Of a stretch of 64,000 bases of DNA, positions 24,429 through 33,223 are shown piece after piece. Position 1 is the stretch's first letter; each line of letters starts with the position of its first letter. Location of the stretch: assembly GCF_000473165.1 (NCBI RefSeq), contig NZ_KI421504.1:1873437-1937436 (forward strand), given 5' to 3'. The translations under genes were made by a program, and so were the position numbers. Under the pieces are notes generated by a model. It did not search any database. It was not told the DNA's origin and worked only from the letters and a program-made list of their open reading frames with translations. This DNA is from Leisingera aquimarina DSM 24565 (GTDB taxonomy: Bacteria; Pseudomonadota; Alphaproteobacteria; Rhodobacterales; Rhodobacteraceae).

Positions 24429-25307
24429 ATGCTGGACAAAAGTGCAGAACATACCGCGGTTTTCCGCGAGGAAGCCCTGCGGTTCGCCTCGGGCGGCCAC
24501 ATGCTTGCGGGGCGGCTGTATCATCCGGCGGGGCAGGCGCGGGCGGCGGTGGTGCTGAATGGCGCAACCGGCGTGCCGCAGCGCTATTACCGGTATTTCG
24601 CGCGCTGGCTGGCAGCAGAGCAACAGGTGGCCTGCCTGACCTATGACTGCCGGGATTTCGGAGACTCGGCGCAGAGGCATCCGCGCCATTCCGATGCGAC
24701 AATGGCCCAATGGGCGCTGGAAGATCAGCCAGCTGCCCGGGTTGAAATGCAGCGGCACTATGCGGGCGTGCCGTTGTGGGTTATCGGCCACTCGCTGGGG
24801 GCAATGCTGATGCCCCTGCAGGATGGCCTGAAGGACGTCGCCCGCATGATCGTGGTTGCGGGCGGCTTGGTGCATCACCACGATCATCCCTGGCCCTACC
24901 GCGCGCTGGCGCTGGCTTTCTGGTTCGGCCATGTGCCGCCATTGGTCCGTGCCTTGGGCTATCTGCCCGGGCGCGCGGTGGGGTTCGGGGCCGATTTGCC
25001 CGCCGGGGTTTACTGGCAATGGCGGCGCTGGTGCACCACGCCCGGCAGCTACCTGCCGGAAACCGGCTCGGCCTTGCCGTTGCCCAAATGGGAAGATACC
25101 GGTGCGCCGGTGGATCTGTTTGCGATGGCGGATGACGATGTTGTGCCGCCAGCGGCCGTTTGGCGTTTGGGAGACGTCTTTGGCGGCAGCAGGCAGCGTC
25201 GGACGGTGCTGGTACCGCAGGAGGCTGGTGTGCAGAAAATCGGCCACCTGGGCGCCTTTGCCCGCGCCAATGCAGCCCTGTGGCCGCGGCTTCTGCCGCA
25301 GCAATAG
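24429..25307 (+). CDS. Alpha/beta hydrolase
   Basis: A 292-aa serine hydrolase. The nucleophile elbow GHSLGAML (~119-126) and the oxyanion region VVLNGATGVPQRYYRYFARW (~41-60) are clear. An acid in MADDDVVPP and a late His in IGHLGAFA complete the probable triad. A lid-like helical insert rich in aromatic residues (~150-205) suggests a hydrophobic ester or amide substrate. It is divergent from and probably controlled by the TetR regulator. No signal peptide. Confidence 0.88.
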   Translation: MLDKSAEHTAVFREEALRFASGGHMLAGRLYHPAGQARAAVVLNGATGVPQRYYRYFARWLAAEQQVACLTYDCRDFGDSAQRHPRHSDATMAQWALEDQPAARVEMQRHYAGVPLWVIGHSLGAMLMPLQDGLKDVARMIVVAGGLVHHHDHPWPYRALALAFWFGHVPPLVRALGYLPGRAVGFGADLPAGVYWQWRRWCTTPGSYLPETGSALPLPKWEDTGAPVDLFAMADDDVVPPAAVWRLGDVFGGSRQRRTVLVPQEAGVQKIGHLGAFARANAALWPRLLPQQ

Positions 25308-25329
25308 CGCGCCCCGCCAAATCTTGGGG

Positions 25330-25797
25330 TCAGGCGGTGCGGTTCAGCCGTTCCTCGGTGATCCGGGCATAGTCGGCCAGCCGCAGCTTGAACCGGCGGG
25401 TGAGGTTGCTGCGGGCCAGTTTCAGCGACTGCACTAGCAGCCGGCCGGTCAGGGTGGTGGGGGCCAGTTTCAGTTGCACCGACATCCGGGTCCGCCGCGG
25501 CGACAGCGCCAGCAGCTCAACCTCCAGCTGGCCGTCCAGGCCGCTGCCGCCGCCCGTCAGCGCCAGCCCGGTGACCGGGGTGTAGGACGCCAGCGTCAGC
25601 CGGATGTCGCGCTGTTTGCCGCGAAACCGAAAGCCGATATCCCAGGCCAGGCCGTTTTCCGGGTGGGCGGTATCGCCGGTCCGCTGCACGTCGATGCCGC
25701 GCCGCAGGGCCGAGCGCTCCAGCAGGCCGAAATCAGAGATCGCGCCAAAGACGTCGGCAATCGGGGCTTCGATATCTTCTTTGCTTTGAAATTCCAT
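25330..25797 (-). CDS. SRPBCC superfamily (START-like) protein
   Basis: A 155-aa protein with the helix-grip fold pattern: MEFQSKEDIEAPIADVFGAISDF at the start, a strand series around LTLASYTPVTGLALTGG, and a C-terminal helix (SLKLARSNLTRRFKLRLADYA). Such proteins bind hydrophobic ligands; the ligand here is unknown. It sits 57 nt beyond nudC in the same direction and may be co-transcribed. Confidence 0.8.
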   Translation of the reverse strand: MEFQSKEDIEAPIADVFGAISDFGLLERSALRRGIDVQRTGDTAHPENGLAWDIGFRFRGKQRDIRLTLASYTPVTGLALTGGGSGLDGQLEVELLALSPRRTRMSVQLKLAPTTLTGRLLVQSLKLARSNLTRRFKLRLADYARITEERLNRTA

Positions 25798-25854
25798 GCG
25801 CGCCTGCCTTGGTTGCGCTGCCGTGCCGGCGCGCCGTTTTCGGCAATATGCGAT

Positions 25855-26838
25855 TTAGTCCAGGGTGTCCGCAAGCCAGTTCTTGAGTAGAAAATGCGCA
25901 ATTGCCCCCTGACGTGACGGCTTTAGGATCGGGTGTTCACCGGCAAAGACCGTCATCATGTCCTGGCGGCTGACCCACAGCGCGTCTTCGATCTCAGCCG
26001 GGTCGATGGTGATCTCCGTGCTCAGCGCCTCGCCTGCGCAGCCGAACATCAGCGACATCGGAAAGGCCCAGGGCTGGCTGGACAGGTAGCTGACGGGCCC
26101 GACCTGCACACCGGTTTCTTCAAATGTTTCGCGGCGCACGGCTGCTTCCAGCGTCTCACCCGGTTCGACAAAACCTGCGAGCAGCGAATACATCCCCTCG
26201 GGCCAGCCGGGCGAGCGCCCCATCAGCACAGCATCGTCATGGGTGATCAGCATGATCACCACCGGGTCGGTGCGCGGGAAATGCGGTGTCTTGCAGGCGG
26301 GGCAGATCCGCTGCCAGCCGGCCTGCGCCAAATCGCTGGGGGCGCCGCAAGCTGCGCAATACTGATGGCTGCGGTGCCAGGCCAGCAGCGCCTTGGCGGT
26401 GGCGGCCAGTTCCGCTTCCAGCGGCGTGAGGCGGGTCATCACCCGGCGCAGCTCGGCAAAGGCATGGGAAGCGGGCAGGTCCGGATGCTGCTGCTCGCTG
26501 GCATCGGCAAAACTGTTGAGCGCCTCCTGATCCAGGCCTTCGGGCTGCCAGCCGCTGATATCACAGGCAAAGCACGGCGCGCCGCCGGGTGCCAGGCCAA
26601 GAAACAGTGCGGCATCCTTGCAATCAGCGGCCAGCGGATGCACCGGACCGGTCCAGCCCAGCCCGCAAGGCAGATCCGCCGCCGCGCCGCGCCGGGTCAG
26701 CGGCTTGCCGCGCCACATCAGCAGCACCTGGGCCTCCGCACTGTTCCAGGCCGCTTCCAACGCTGCGGTATCCGTGCGCAGATGGGCCGCTCGCTCCAGC
26801 CCGCCGCCGCCGAATGTCACTTGTTCTGCGTGTTTCAT
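25855..26838 (-). CDS. nudC: NADH pyrophosphatase (Nudix hydrolase)
   Basis: A 327-aa enzyme that hydrolyses NADH to NMNH and AMP and can remove NAD caps from RNA. The zinc ribbon (YCAACGAPSDL...ICPACKTPHFPR, ~175-208), the Nudix box (GFVEPGETLEAAVRRETFEETG, ~227-248, described by its key residues G, E, R-E, E-E-x-G) and the SQPWAFPMSLM motif of NudC are all present. The start at 26838 (MKHAEQ) has AGGAGAG upstream; the open frame to 26970 is not needed. Confidence 0.94.
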   Translation of the reverse strand: MKHAEQVTFGGGGLERAAHLRTDTAALEAAWNSAEAQVLLMWRGKPLTRRGAAADLPCGLGWTGPVHPLAADCKDAALFLGLAPGGAPCFACDISGWQPEGLDQEALNSFADASEQQHPDLPASHAFAELRRVMTRLTPLEAELAATAKALLAWHRSHQYCAACGAPSDLAQAGWQRICPACKTPHFPRTDPVVIMLITHDDAVLMGRSPGWPEGMYSLLAGFVEPGETLEAAVRRETFEETGVQVGPVSYLSSQPWAFPMSLMFGCAGEALSTEITIDPAEIEDALWVSRQDMMTVFAGEHPILKPSRQGAIAHFLLKNWLADTLD

Positions 26839-27172
26839 TGCGGCTCTCCTCTGGCTGGCTGCGGTTTCATTGGGTGTCATGGATGGAATAGCGCCATCCA
26901 TGGCAGTGTGCCGCAGGCGTTGCCAGCAATCGGCATCGATCTGCGCTTGCCTGTCACTGCACCGCCACACCTGCCGGGCGGGAATTGCGGCTTTTCACTG
27001 CTGGATAGGGTGCGCCTGCCCCTTTGCAGCCTCGGCAGCAGGAAAAAATCAAATGCAGCAAAAAGGGTTCTTTGCAAATCGTTAAAACGCTGATTCAAAT
27101 AGCCGCAAAACAAGAACGGCACCGAATGGTGCGAAAGGAGCAGCGGCAGTCGGTGTCAGCGGAATTTCGGAC
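26839..27172. other. Divergent intergenic region, nudC and CpdB-like gene
   Basis: 334 nt with no credible gene. The AT-rich part (27050-27120) is the likeliest place for divergent promoters. AAAGGAG at ~27135 is not spaced for the start at 27173. Confidence 0.35.
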
Positions 27173-29032
27173 ATGACAAGCGGGGCGCGGGTCTCGCAAT
27201 CCCGGACCACAATCGGGCAATTGCACGTGCTGGCCACTACGGACCTGCACTGCAATCTGCTGAGCCACGACTACTATGCCGATCGCCCCGGCGGGGCCAT
27301 CGGCCTGTCCCGGGCTGCCACTTTGATCACCCGTGCGCGCGCAGAGGCTGACCGATTGGGCGCGGCCTGTCTGCTGGTCGACAATGGCGATGGCTTCCAG
27401 GGGGCGCCGCTGGGGGACATCGTACCGGGTGCCAAAGGCCCCCATCCTCTGGCGCGCGCATTCCGGTTTTTGAAATATGATGCCGTTGGTCTTGGCAATC
27501 ATGACTTCGATTTCGGCCTGGAGGCGCTGGCAGGCGTTCTGAAAGACGTGGCATGTCCAGTGCTGTGCTCAAGCCTGACGGCGCGGCAGCCTGATCTTCG
27601 GCTGCCCTTCGTGCCCTCGGCGGTGCTGGAGCGGGCGGTGCCTGGCTGCCCCGGTTTGCCGCCGGTCCGGATCGGGCTGTTTTCGGTGCTGCCGCCGCAA
27701 ACCCTGATTTGGTGCGGCAAGGCGCTGCAGGCGCAACTGGCCGCAGGCGCCATCGTTGAAACCGCCGCGGCCCAAGCCAGGCGGCTGAAGGCGCAGGGCT
27801 GTGATCTGGTGCTGGCGCTGGCCCATACCGGAATTGACGGCAAGGGCGGGGCGGGCCGCGGCGAAAATGAACTGGTGCAGCTTGCGAGGCTCCCGGAGAT
27901 CGATGCGGTTGTGGGCGGCCACACGCATCTGACGCTGCCGGATCCCGCGCACCCCTTTGACAAGCCCGTCGTGATGCCCGGTGCGCATGGCTCGCATCTG
28001 GGTGTTCTTAGGCTGGATCTGGAGCATCGCAGCGGAGCTTGGCATCCTGCCGGCGGCTCTGCTAGCCTGCAGCCGGTGGCCCCGTGCCGGGAGGCCGGCG
28101 CTGCCCAGTTGCTGGTGCCGGAGGAACCTGGCTTTACGGGGGCACTGGCAGAAGACCACGCCCGCACTTTGCAACGTATGCGCCAGCCCGCGGGCTACAG
28201 TTCGGTGGCGATGCATTCGTACTTTACTTTCTTCGCGCCTGATCGCGGCCTGGCACTGGTGGGCAGTGCCCAGGCCGCTGCGGTGCGGCCTTTGCTTGAG
28301 GGGGCCGGAAGACAAGGCCTGCCGCTGTTGTCGGCTGTTGCACCGTGCAAATTCGGCGGCCGCTCCGGACCGCATTTTTATACCGACATTGCGGCCGGGG
28401 ATCTTTGTGCCCGCAATATTTCTGATCTGCAGGTCTTCCCCAACGAATTGCGGGTGGTCGAGGTCACCGGTGCACAGCTTTTGGACTGGCTGGAAATGTC
28501 GGCAGGGTTGTTCAGCCGGATCGCCCCGGGCAGCTCCGGGCAGCTGCTGGCCGACCCGCAGCGGGCAGGGCATAATTTCGATGTGATCTTCGGGCTGAGT
28601 TATCAGATAGATCCTGCCCAGCCGCCGCGGTTCTCGGCCGCGGGCGTGCAGATCAATCCCAGCGCCCGGCGGATCCGCAACCTGTGCTGGAACGGCCGGC
28701 CGGTGGATCCTGCCCAGCGTTTTGCGGTTGCGGCCAACAGCTACCGGGTCAGCGGCGGCGGCAGCTTCAGCATGCTGCGCGAGGCCAAAGAACTGCCATT
28801 GCCTCCGATGCGGATCCGCCAGGCAATCCGCGATTACATCGCCGGACGGCTGCCCGCTGATCCGCTGGCAGAGGCACCTTATCCCTGGCAGCTGGCGCCG
28901 ATGCCCGGCACCAGCGCGGTTGCCGTTACCGGGCCGGGAGCCGTCGGATACCTGAAGGAACTGCCTGCCGGGCTGGCTCAGCCGCGAGGCCGCAGCAGCG
29001 GCGGCTTTCTGGAGTTGGAGCTGGAGCTTTAG
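27173..29032 (+). CDS. 2',3'-cyclic-nucleotide 2'-phosphodiesterase/5'-nucleotidase family protein (CpdB-like)
   Basis: A 619-aa two-domain metallophosphatase. The N-terminal calcineurin-like domain shows ATTDLHCNLLSHDYY, VDNGDGFQGAPLGD, GLGNHDFDFGL and VGGHTHLTLP, all metal ligands intact; the NLL-x-DYY wording is typical of CpdB. The C-terminal nucleotide-binding domain (~330-560) has NELRVVEVTGAQLLDWLE and FAVAANSYRVSGGG. CpdB proteins are normally periplasmic, but no signal peptide is visible here, so it may be cytoplasmic or start elsewhere. It precedes the SRP RNA gene. Confidence 0.85.
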   Translation: MTSGARVSQSRTTIGQLHVLATTDLHCNLLSHDYYADRPGGAIGLSRAATLITRARAEADRLGAACLLVDNGDGFQGAPLGDIVPGAKGPHPLARAFRFLKYDAVGLGNHDFDFGLEALAGVLKDVACPVLCSSLTARQPDLRLPFVPSAVLERAVPGCPGLPPVRIGLFSVLPPQTLIWCGKALQAQLAAGAIVETAAAQARRLKAQGCDLVLALAHTGIDGKGGAGRGENELVQLARLPEIDAVVGGHTHLTLPDPAHPFDKPVVMPGAHGSHLGVLRLDLEHRSGAWHPAGGSASLQPVAPCREAGAAQLLVPEEPGFTGALAEDHARTLQRMRQPAGYSSVAMHSYFTFFAPDRGLALVGSAQAAAVRPLLEGAGRQGLPLLSAVAPCKFGGRSGPHFYTDIAAGDLCARNISDLQVFPNELRVVEVTGAQLLDWLEMSAGLFSRIAPGSSGQLLADPQRAGHNFDVIFGLSYQIDPAQPPRFSAAGVQINPSARRIRNLCWNGRPVDPAQRFAVAANSYRVSGGGSFSMLREAKELPLPPMRIRQAIRDYIAGRLPADPLAEAPYPWQLAPMPGTSAVAVTGPGAVGYLKELPAGLAQPRGRSSGGFLELELEL

Positions 29033-29060
29033 AGCATCGAAGGCAGGGTTAGCGGGGCAC

Positions 29061-29088
29061 TTGCCAATCCCGGCGGGGGCGCTTATAT
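29061..29088 (+). promoter_or_regulatory. Predicted promoter of the SRP RNA gene
   Basis: TTGCCA (29061-29066), a 16-nt spacer and TTATAT (29083-29088) place a start site at about 29095-29097, exactly where the RNA's terminal stem begins. Confidence 0.6.
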
Positions 29089-29096
29089 CGGGATTC

Positions 29097-29190
29097 GAGA
29101 GGTTGGCGCGGGCAGGCGCCTCGCCAACCTGGTCAGGTCCGGAAGGAAGCAGCCACAACGAGCCCCGCTTGGGTCGATGTCCAGCCTCTC
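29097..29190 (+). ncRNA. ffs: Signal recognition particle RNA (4.5S-type)
   Basis: About 94 nt. The terminal helix pairs GAGAGGTTGG (29097-29106) with CCAGCCTCTC (29181-29190). The conserved apical domain reads GGTCAGGTCCGGAAGGAAGC, with the GGAA tetraloop and symmetric loop that bind Ffh. It guides membrane proteins to the Sec translocon with Ffh and FtsY. Confidence 0.95.
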
Positions 29191-29219
29191 ACTTTTATCT
29201 TCAAATGCCGATGTGATCA

Positions 29220-29290
29220 GCCGTTTTCCTACGAGGAAAACGGCCAGGAAAAATCGATTTTTCCTGGCCGGAATTCGCGCCGAATTCCGG
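29220..29290. repeat. Three tandem perfect palindromes between ffs and pheA
   Basis: Hairpin 1: GCCGTTTTCCT, ACG, AGGAAAACGGC (29220-29244). Hairpin 2: a 28-nt perfect palindrome centred on ATCGAT (29242-29269; arms GGCCAGGAAAAATC). Hairpin 3: CCGGAATTCG, CGC, CGAATTCCGG (29268-29290). Neighbours share bases, so only alternate helices can form fully. They separate a plus-strand RNA gene from the minus-strand pheA. Confidence 0.75.
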
Positions 29291-29306
29291 CGCCTTTCAG
29301 AACCGC

Positions 29307-30140
29307 TCAGAACCGCCCGTTGTTGGCCGGGTAAACGCCGAGGATTTCCACATTGGTGGTGAAATAGCTCAGCTCATCCATCGCCAGCTGCACATTCGGA
29401 TCTTCCGGGTGGCCTTCGATATCCGCATAGAACTGGGTAGCGGTGAAGGAGCCGTCCACCATATAGCTTTCCAGCTTGGTCATGTTGATGCCGTTGGTGG
29501 CAAAGCCACCCATCGCCTTATAGAGCGCCGCCGGAATGTTGCGGACCTGGAACACAAAGCTGGTGATCATGCAGTGGGCACCGCGGCGGCGGTAGTCCGG
29601 CTCCGGTGACATGATCACAAAACGGGTGGTGTTGTCGCCGTTGTCCTCGATGTGGCGGGCCAGCACCTCCAGCCCGTAGATTTCACCTGCCAGCTCGCTG
29701 GCCAGCGCCGCCACGTGCTTGTTGCCGGCCTCTGCCACATCCCGCGCCGCGCGGGCGTTGTCGGGGCTGACCCGGCCGGTGATGCCATGCTCCTGCAGGA
29801 ATGTTCCGCACTGCGGCAGCAGCACCAGATGCGAGCGGGCCTCGCGGATGTCCTCCAGCATGGCTCCCGGCACCCCCAGCACATTGATATGCACCCGTAC
29901 AAAGGCCTCATCGATAATGTGCAGCCCGCTGTGCGGCAGCAGTCTATGAATATCCGCCACCCGGCCATAGGTGGAGTTCTCAACCGGCAGCATCGCCTGT
30001 TCGGCTTCGCCGCTTTTGACCGCTGCAATGGCGTCCTCGAAGGTGCGGCAGGGCAGCACCTCCAGATCACGCCGGGCACTGCGGCAGGCTTCGTGGCTGT
30101 AGGAGCCAAGCTCCCCCTGAATGGCGATTTTGCGGCTCAT
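29307..30140 (-). CDS. pheA: Prephenate dehydratase
   Basis: A 277-aa monofunctional enzyme converting prephenate to phenylpyruvate in phenylalanine synthesis. The catalytic domain has IAIQGELGSYSHEA at the start, LPVENSTYGRV, and the NTTRFVIMS motif with the active-site Thr. The C-terminal ACT domain (~195-270) binds Phe. Its usual ESRP regulatory motif reads ESYM here, so feedback sensitivity may differ. No chorismate mutase domain. The start at 30140 (MSRKIAIQ) is used. Confidence 0.94.
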   Translation of the reverse strand: MSRKIAIQGELGSYSHEACRSARRDLEVLPCRTFEDAIAAVKSGEAEQAMLPVENSTYGRVADIHRLLPHSGLHIIDEAFVRVHINVLGVPGAMLEDIREARSHLVLLPQCGTFLQEHGITGRVSPDNARAARDVAEAGNKHVAALASELAGEIYGLEVLARHIEDNGDNTTRFVIMSPEPDYRRRGAHCMITSFVFQVRNIPAALYKAMGGFATNGINMTKLESYMVDGSFTATQFYADIEGHPEDPNVQLAMDELSYFTTNVEILGVYPANNGRF

Positions 30141-30258
30141 GGGTGTGTTCCCCGTGCAAAACTTCAATAATTGGGCGTTTCGTCGCGCTGTCTATACCTT
30201 GCCACTTTGAAGGGGAAGCCTTAGACACCCACGCAGACAGCTAAATGGACACGCGATC

Positions 30259-30765
30259 ATGTTTGACACGATGACCCTCACCAAAGCGACCGCAGGCGTT
30301 TGCGGCGCGTTCCTGGTTCTTCTTCTGGGCAAATGGGGCGCAGAAGCACTGTATCACATGGACAGCCAGGGTGAGGCGTCCTATGTGATCGAAGTTGCCA
30401 CCGCCGAAGATGCCGCCAGCGACGAGCCGGAAGTCAGCTTTGAAGAGCTGATGGCCTCCGCTGACGCCGCCAAAGGTGCCAAGGTGTTCAAGAAATGCTC
30501 CGCCTGCCACAAGCTGGAAGATGGCGCAAATGCCACCGGCCCGTATCTCTACGGTGTTGTCGGCCGCGAAATCGCCGCCGCACCGGGATTTGGCTATTCC
30601 GGCGCCCTGACCGGCCTGGACGGCGACTGGACCGCCGAGGCGCTGGACGCCTTCCTGGCCAAGCCGTCCGCCTATGCGTCGGGCACCACCATGTCGTTCT
30701 CCGGCCTGAAAAAGCAAAAAGACCGGGTGAACCTCATCGCCTATCTGGACAGCCTGGACGGCTGA
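30259..30765 (+). CDS. cycM: Membrane-anchored c-type cytochrome (CycM/c552-like)
   Basis: A 168-aa protein. An N-terminal uncleaved anchor (~8-33) is followed by an acidic Ala/Glu linker and one class I cytochrome c domain with haem motif CSACH (~79-83), axial Met in GTTMSFSGLKKQKDR, and the usual closing helix LIAYLDSLDG. It carries electrons in the periplasm from the bc1 complex to terminal oxidases such as the aa3 or cbb3 oxidase. Ends at the terminator at 30794. Confidence 0.93.
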   Translation: MFDTMTLTKATAGVCGAFLVLLLGKWGAEALYHMDSQGEASYVIEVATAEDAASDEPEVSFEELMASADAAKGAKVFKKCSACHKLEDGANATGPYLYGVVGREIAAAPGFGYSGALTGLDGDWTAEALDAFLAKPSAYASGTTMSFSGLKKQKDRVNLIAYLDSLDG

Positions 30766-30793
30766 TCCGGACCGCTGTCCCGGCAATTCAAAG

Positions 30794-30823
30794 AAAAGCC
30801 GCTGCGAATTGCAGCGGCTTTTT
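30794..30823. terminator. Terminator after cycM, bidirectional
   Basis: AAAAGCCGCTGC, loop GAATT, GCAGCGGCTTTTT. A and T tracts on both sides serve cycM and the convergent lipoprotein gene. Confidence 0.9.
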
Positions 30824-30847
30824 GATGTTCGCATGCGTGATGCCGGC

Positions 30848-31084
30848 TCAGGCCGGATTGTTTTCCCGGTAATAGGCCAGCGCATCGCGCTCTGTGCCGT
30901 CGGGCAGGATGCAGACGCCGATGGTGCCGGCCTTGCCGCTGCGCAGCACGTAGCTGCCGCCGGTCTGCACGCAATAGGCCTCTTCCGGGCTGCTGTAGAC
31001 CACTTCCTCTTCCTGCTGGGCACAGGCGCTGAGCGCGGCAGCTCCGGCCATTGCGAGGGCGGCGAGAATTCTGGTTTTCGGCAT
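30848..31084 (-). CDS. Small DUF333-type lipoprotein
   Basis: A 78-aa lipoprotein. The signal peptide ends in the lipobox LSAC, so Cys20 would be lipidated and the protein anchored in the envelope. The mature part has EAYCVQTGGSYVLRSGKAG and GVCILPDG, the Cys-Gly-Gly...Cys-x-LPDG pattern of DUF333 domains; function unknown. The start at 31084 (MPKTRIL) gives a proper signal peptide; the frame continues to 31150. Confidence 0.8.
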   Translation of the reverse strand: MPKTRILAALAMAGAAALSACAQQEEEVVYSSPEEAYCVQTGGSYVLRSGKAGTIGVCILPDGTERDALAYYRENNPA

Positions 31085-31300
31085 CTGCTGACTCCTGACT
31101 TGGTAACGCAATTGTGAGGTGAGGCTGGCAGGCAATTTTATTGCGCGCAAGCGCCGCCTTGAAAATGCGCGCTTTTCGGCTGCTTTGTGCCCAGAGACAC
31201 GCTGAAATCACTTAATCTCAACTTGAATGTTACCGCCCCCGGCCATTAGCTTGGCAGCAGAAATCCGGGCCCGAATTCCGGACAAAGGAGGTCATGGCAG

Positions 31301-33214
31301 ATGAACACCGCTCGAGCTGCGGCGCGCGTGCGCGCAAAGGACAGAGTGAACCCGCTGCAAGCCGCGGCGGCGCTTGCCGTGGGGCTGGTCCTGGCACTGG
31401 CGGCAGCAACATTGGCACGGGCGGAAGAGACCATCATCAAGGCGCATGGCTTTGCCGAATTCGGGGCGTTGAAGTACGCCGAAGGCTTTGCCCATTTCGA
31501 TTACGTCAATCCGGACGCGCCCAAGGGCGGTGAGTTGTCGATCTCTGCCGTCGGCACCTTTGACAGCATGAACCCCTATACCCGCAACGGCCGCGCCGGG
31601 GCGTTGTCCTCGGATCAGTTCGAAAGCCTGCTGGTGGAATCCTACGATGAACCCGGCTCCTATTACGGGCTGATCGCCGAAAGCCTGGAATATCCCGAAA
31701 ACCAGGATTGGGTGATCTTCAACCTGCGGCCGGAAGCGACGTTTTCAGATGGCAGCGCGGTCACCGCTGATGACGTGGTATTTTCCCACAACATCCTGCT
31801 GGATCAGGGACTGAAGTCCTACGCCGAGGCGGTGCGCAAGCGCATCCCCAAGGCCGAGGCACTGGACCCGCACCAGGTCAAATTCCACTTCTCGCCGGAC
31901 TTTCCGCGCCGCGCGATGATCACTCAGGTGGGGGGCACGCCGGTGTTCTCAAAGGCCTGGTTCGAGGCCGACCCGGAAAACCGCCGCCTTGACGAGCCGC
32001 GGCTGGACCCGGGCATCGGCTCCGGCCCTTATGTTCTGGAAAGTGCCGAGGTGAACCAGCGCATCACCTACCGCCGCAACCCGGATTACTGGGGCGCGGG
32101 CCTGAATGTGAACATCGGCCGTCACAACTATGACCGCATCCGGGTTGAATATTTCGGCGATGCCATCGCCGCGATGGAGGGGTTTAAGGCCGGTGTCTAT
32201 ACTCTGCGCCCCGAGAACAACTCGAAAAGCTGGGCCACGTCTTATGACTTTGCCGCGGTGGATAAGGGCCAGGTGATCAAGGGCGAAATCCCCGACGGCA
32301 ACGTGCCCGCTGCCAATGGCTTTGTGATGAACCTGCTGAAGCCCGAATTTCAGGACATCCGTGTCCGCGAGGCGCTGCAGCTGGCCTTCAACTTTGAATG
32401 GACCAACGAGAGCCTGCAATACGGGCTGTTCCGCCATCGCTCCTCCTTCTGGCAGGATTCGCCGCTGGCCGCGCAGGGCCTGCCCGAGGGCCGCGAGAAA
32501 GAGGTGCTGGAGGCGCTGGGCGATCTGATCGACCCCGCGCTGCTGACCTCGGAACCGGTAATGGCACATAGATCCAAGGCGTCGCGTCCCGGCGACCGCA
32601 AAAATCTGCGCCGGGCGATGAAACTGCTGGATGAGGCCGACTGGGCTGTCGGCGATGACGGGTTGCGCCGCAATGCGCAAGGCGAAGTGCTGAAGCTGGA
32701 GTTTCTGGCCGACAGCCCGACCATTGAACGCATCGTGCAGCCCTATGTCACCAACCTGCGCACCATGGGCATCGATGCGGTGGTGAACCGGGTCGATTAC
32801 GCCCAATACACCAGCCGCCGCCGGGAGAAGGAGTTCGACATGATCTCCTCGGCCTACCGGATGTCGCTGGAGCCTTCGACCGGCCTCTATCAGTATTTTG
32901 GCTCCGAGGCGCATGAATATTCGGTGTTCAACCCGGCAGGGCTGGCAGACCCGGCGGTGGATGCGCTGATCGGCAACATCGTCAACGCCAAGACGCAAGA
33001 TGAACTGCGCGCCAATGCCCGCGCACTGGACCGGGTGCTGCGGGCCAAGCGGTTCATGGTGCCGGCCTGGTATCTGGATGTCAGCTGGATCGCCTATTGG
33101 GACATGTACCGTCAGCCGGAAACCCTGCCGCCCTATGACACCGGCATGCTGGATCTGTGGTGGATCGATGCTTCCCGCGAGGCTGAGCTCAAAGCGGCCG
33201 GCGCGCTTCGGTAA
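31301..33214 (+). CDS. yejA: Peptide ABC transporter substrate-binding protein (YejA-like)
   Basis: A 637-aa periplasmic binding protein of solute-binding family 5. A signal peptide (~1-41, ending LARAEE) precedes HGFAEFGALKYAEGFAHFDY and PDAPKGGELSISAVG, the signature of YejA rather than OppA or DppA. YejA captures peptides, including microcin C in enterobacteria, for the YejBEF permease. AAGGAGG lies 9 nt upstream. First gene of yejABEF. Confidence 0.93.
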   Translation: MNTARAAARVRAKDRVNPLQAAAALAVGLVLALAAATLARAEETIIKAHGFAEFGALKYAEGFAHFDYVNPDAPKGGELSISAVGTFDSMNPYTRNGRAGALSSDQFESLLVESYDEPGSYYGLIAESLEYPENQDWVIFNLRPEATFSDGSAVTADDVVFSHNILLDQGLKSYAEAVRKRIPKAEALDPHQVKFHFSPDFPRRAMITQVGGTPVFSKAWFEADPENRRLDEPRLDPGIGSGPYVLESAEVNQRITYRRNPDYWGAGLNVNIGRHNYDRIRVEYFGDAIAAMEGFKAGVYTLRPENNSKSWATSYDFAAVDKGQVIKGEIPDGNVPAANGFVMNLLKPEFQDIRVREALQLAFNFEWTNESLQYGLFRHRSSFWQDSPLAAQGLPEGREKEVLEALGDLIDPALLTSEPVMAHRSKASRPGDRKNLRRAMKLLDEADWAVGDDGLRRNAQGEVLKLEFLADSPTIERIVQPYVTNLRTMGIDAVVNRVDYAQYTSRRREKEFDMISSAYRMSLEPSTGLYQYFGSEAHEYSVFNPAGLADPAVDALIGNIVNAKTQDELRANARALDRVLRAKRFMVPAWYLDVSWIAYWDMYRQPETLPPYDTGMLDLWWIDASREAELKAAGALR

Positions 33215-33223
33215 GACAGAGAC

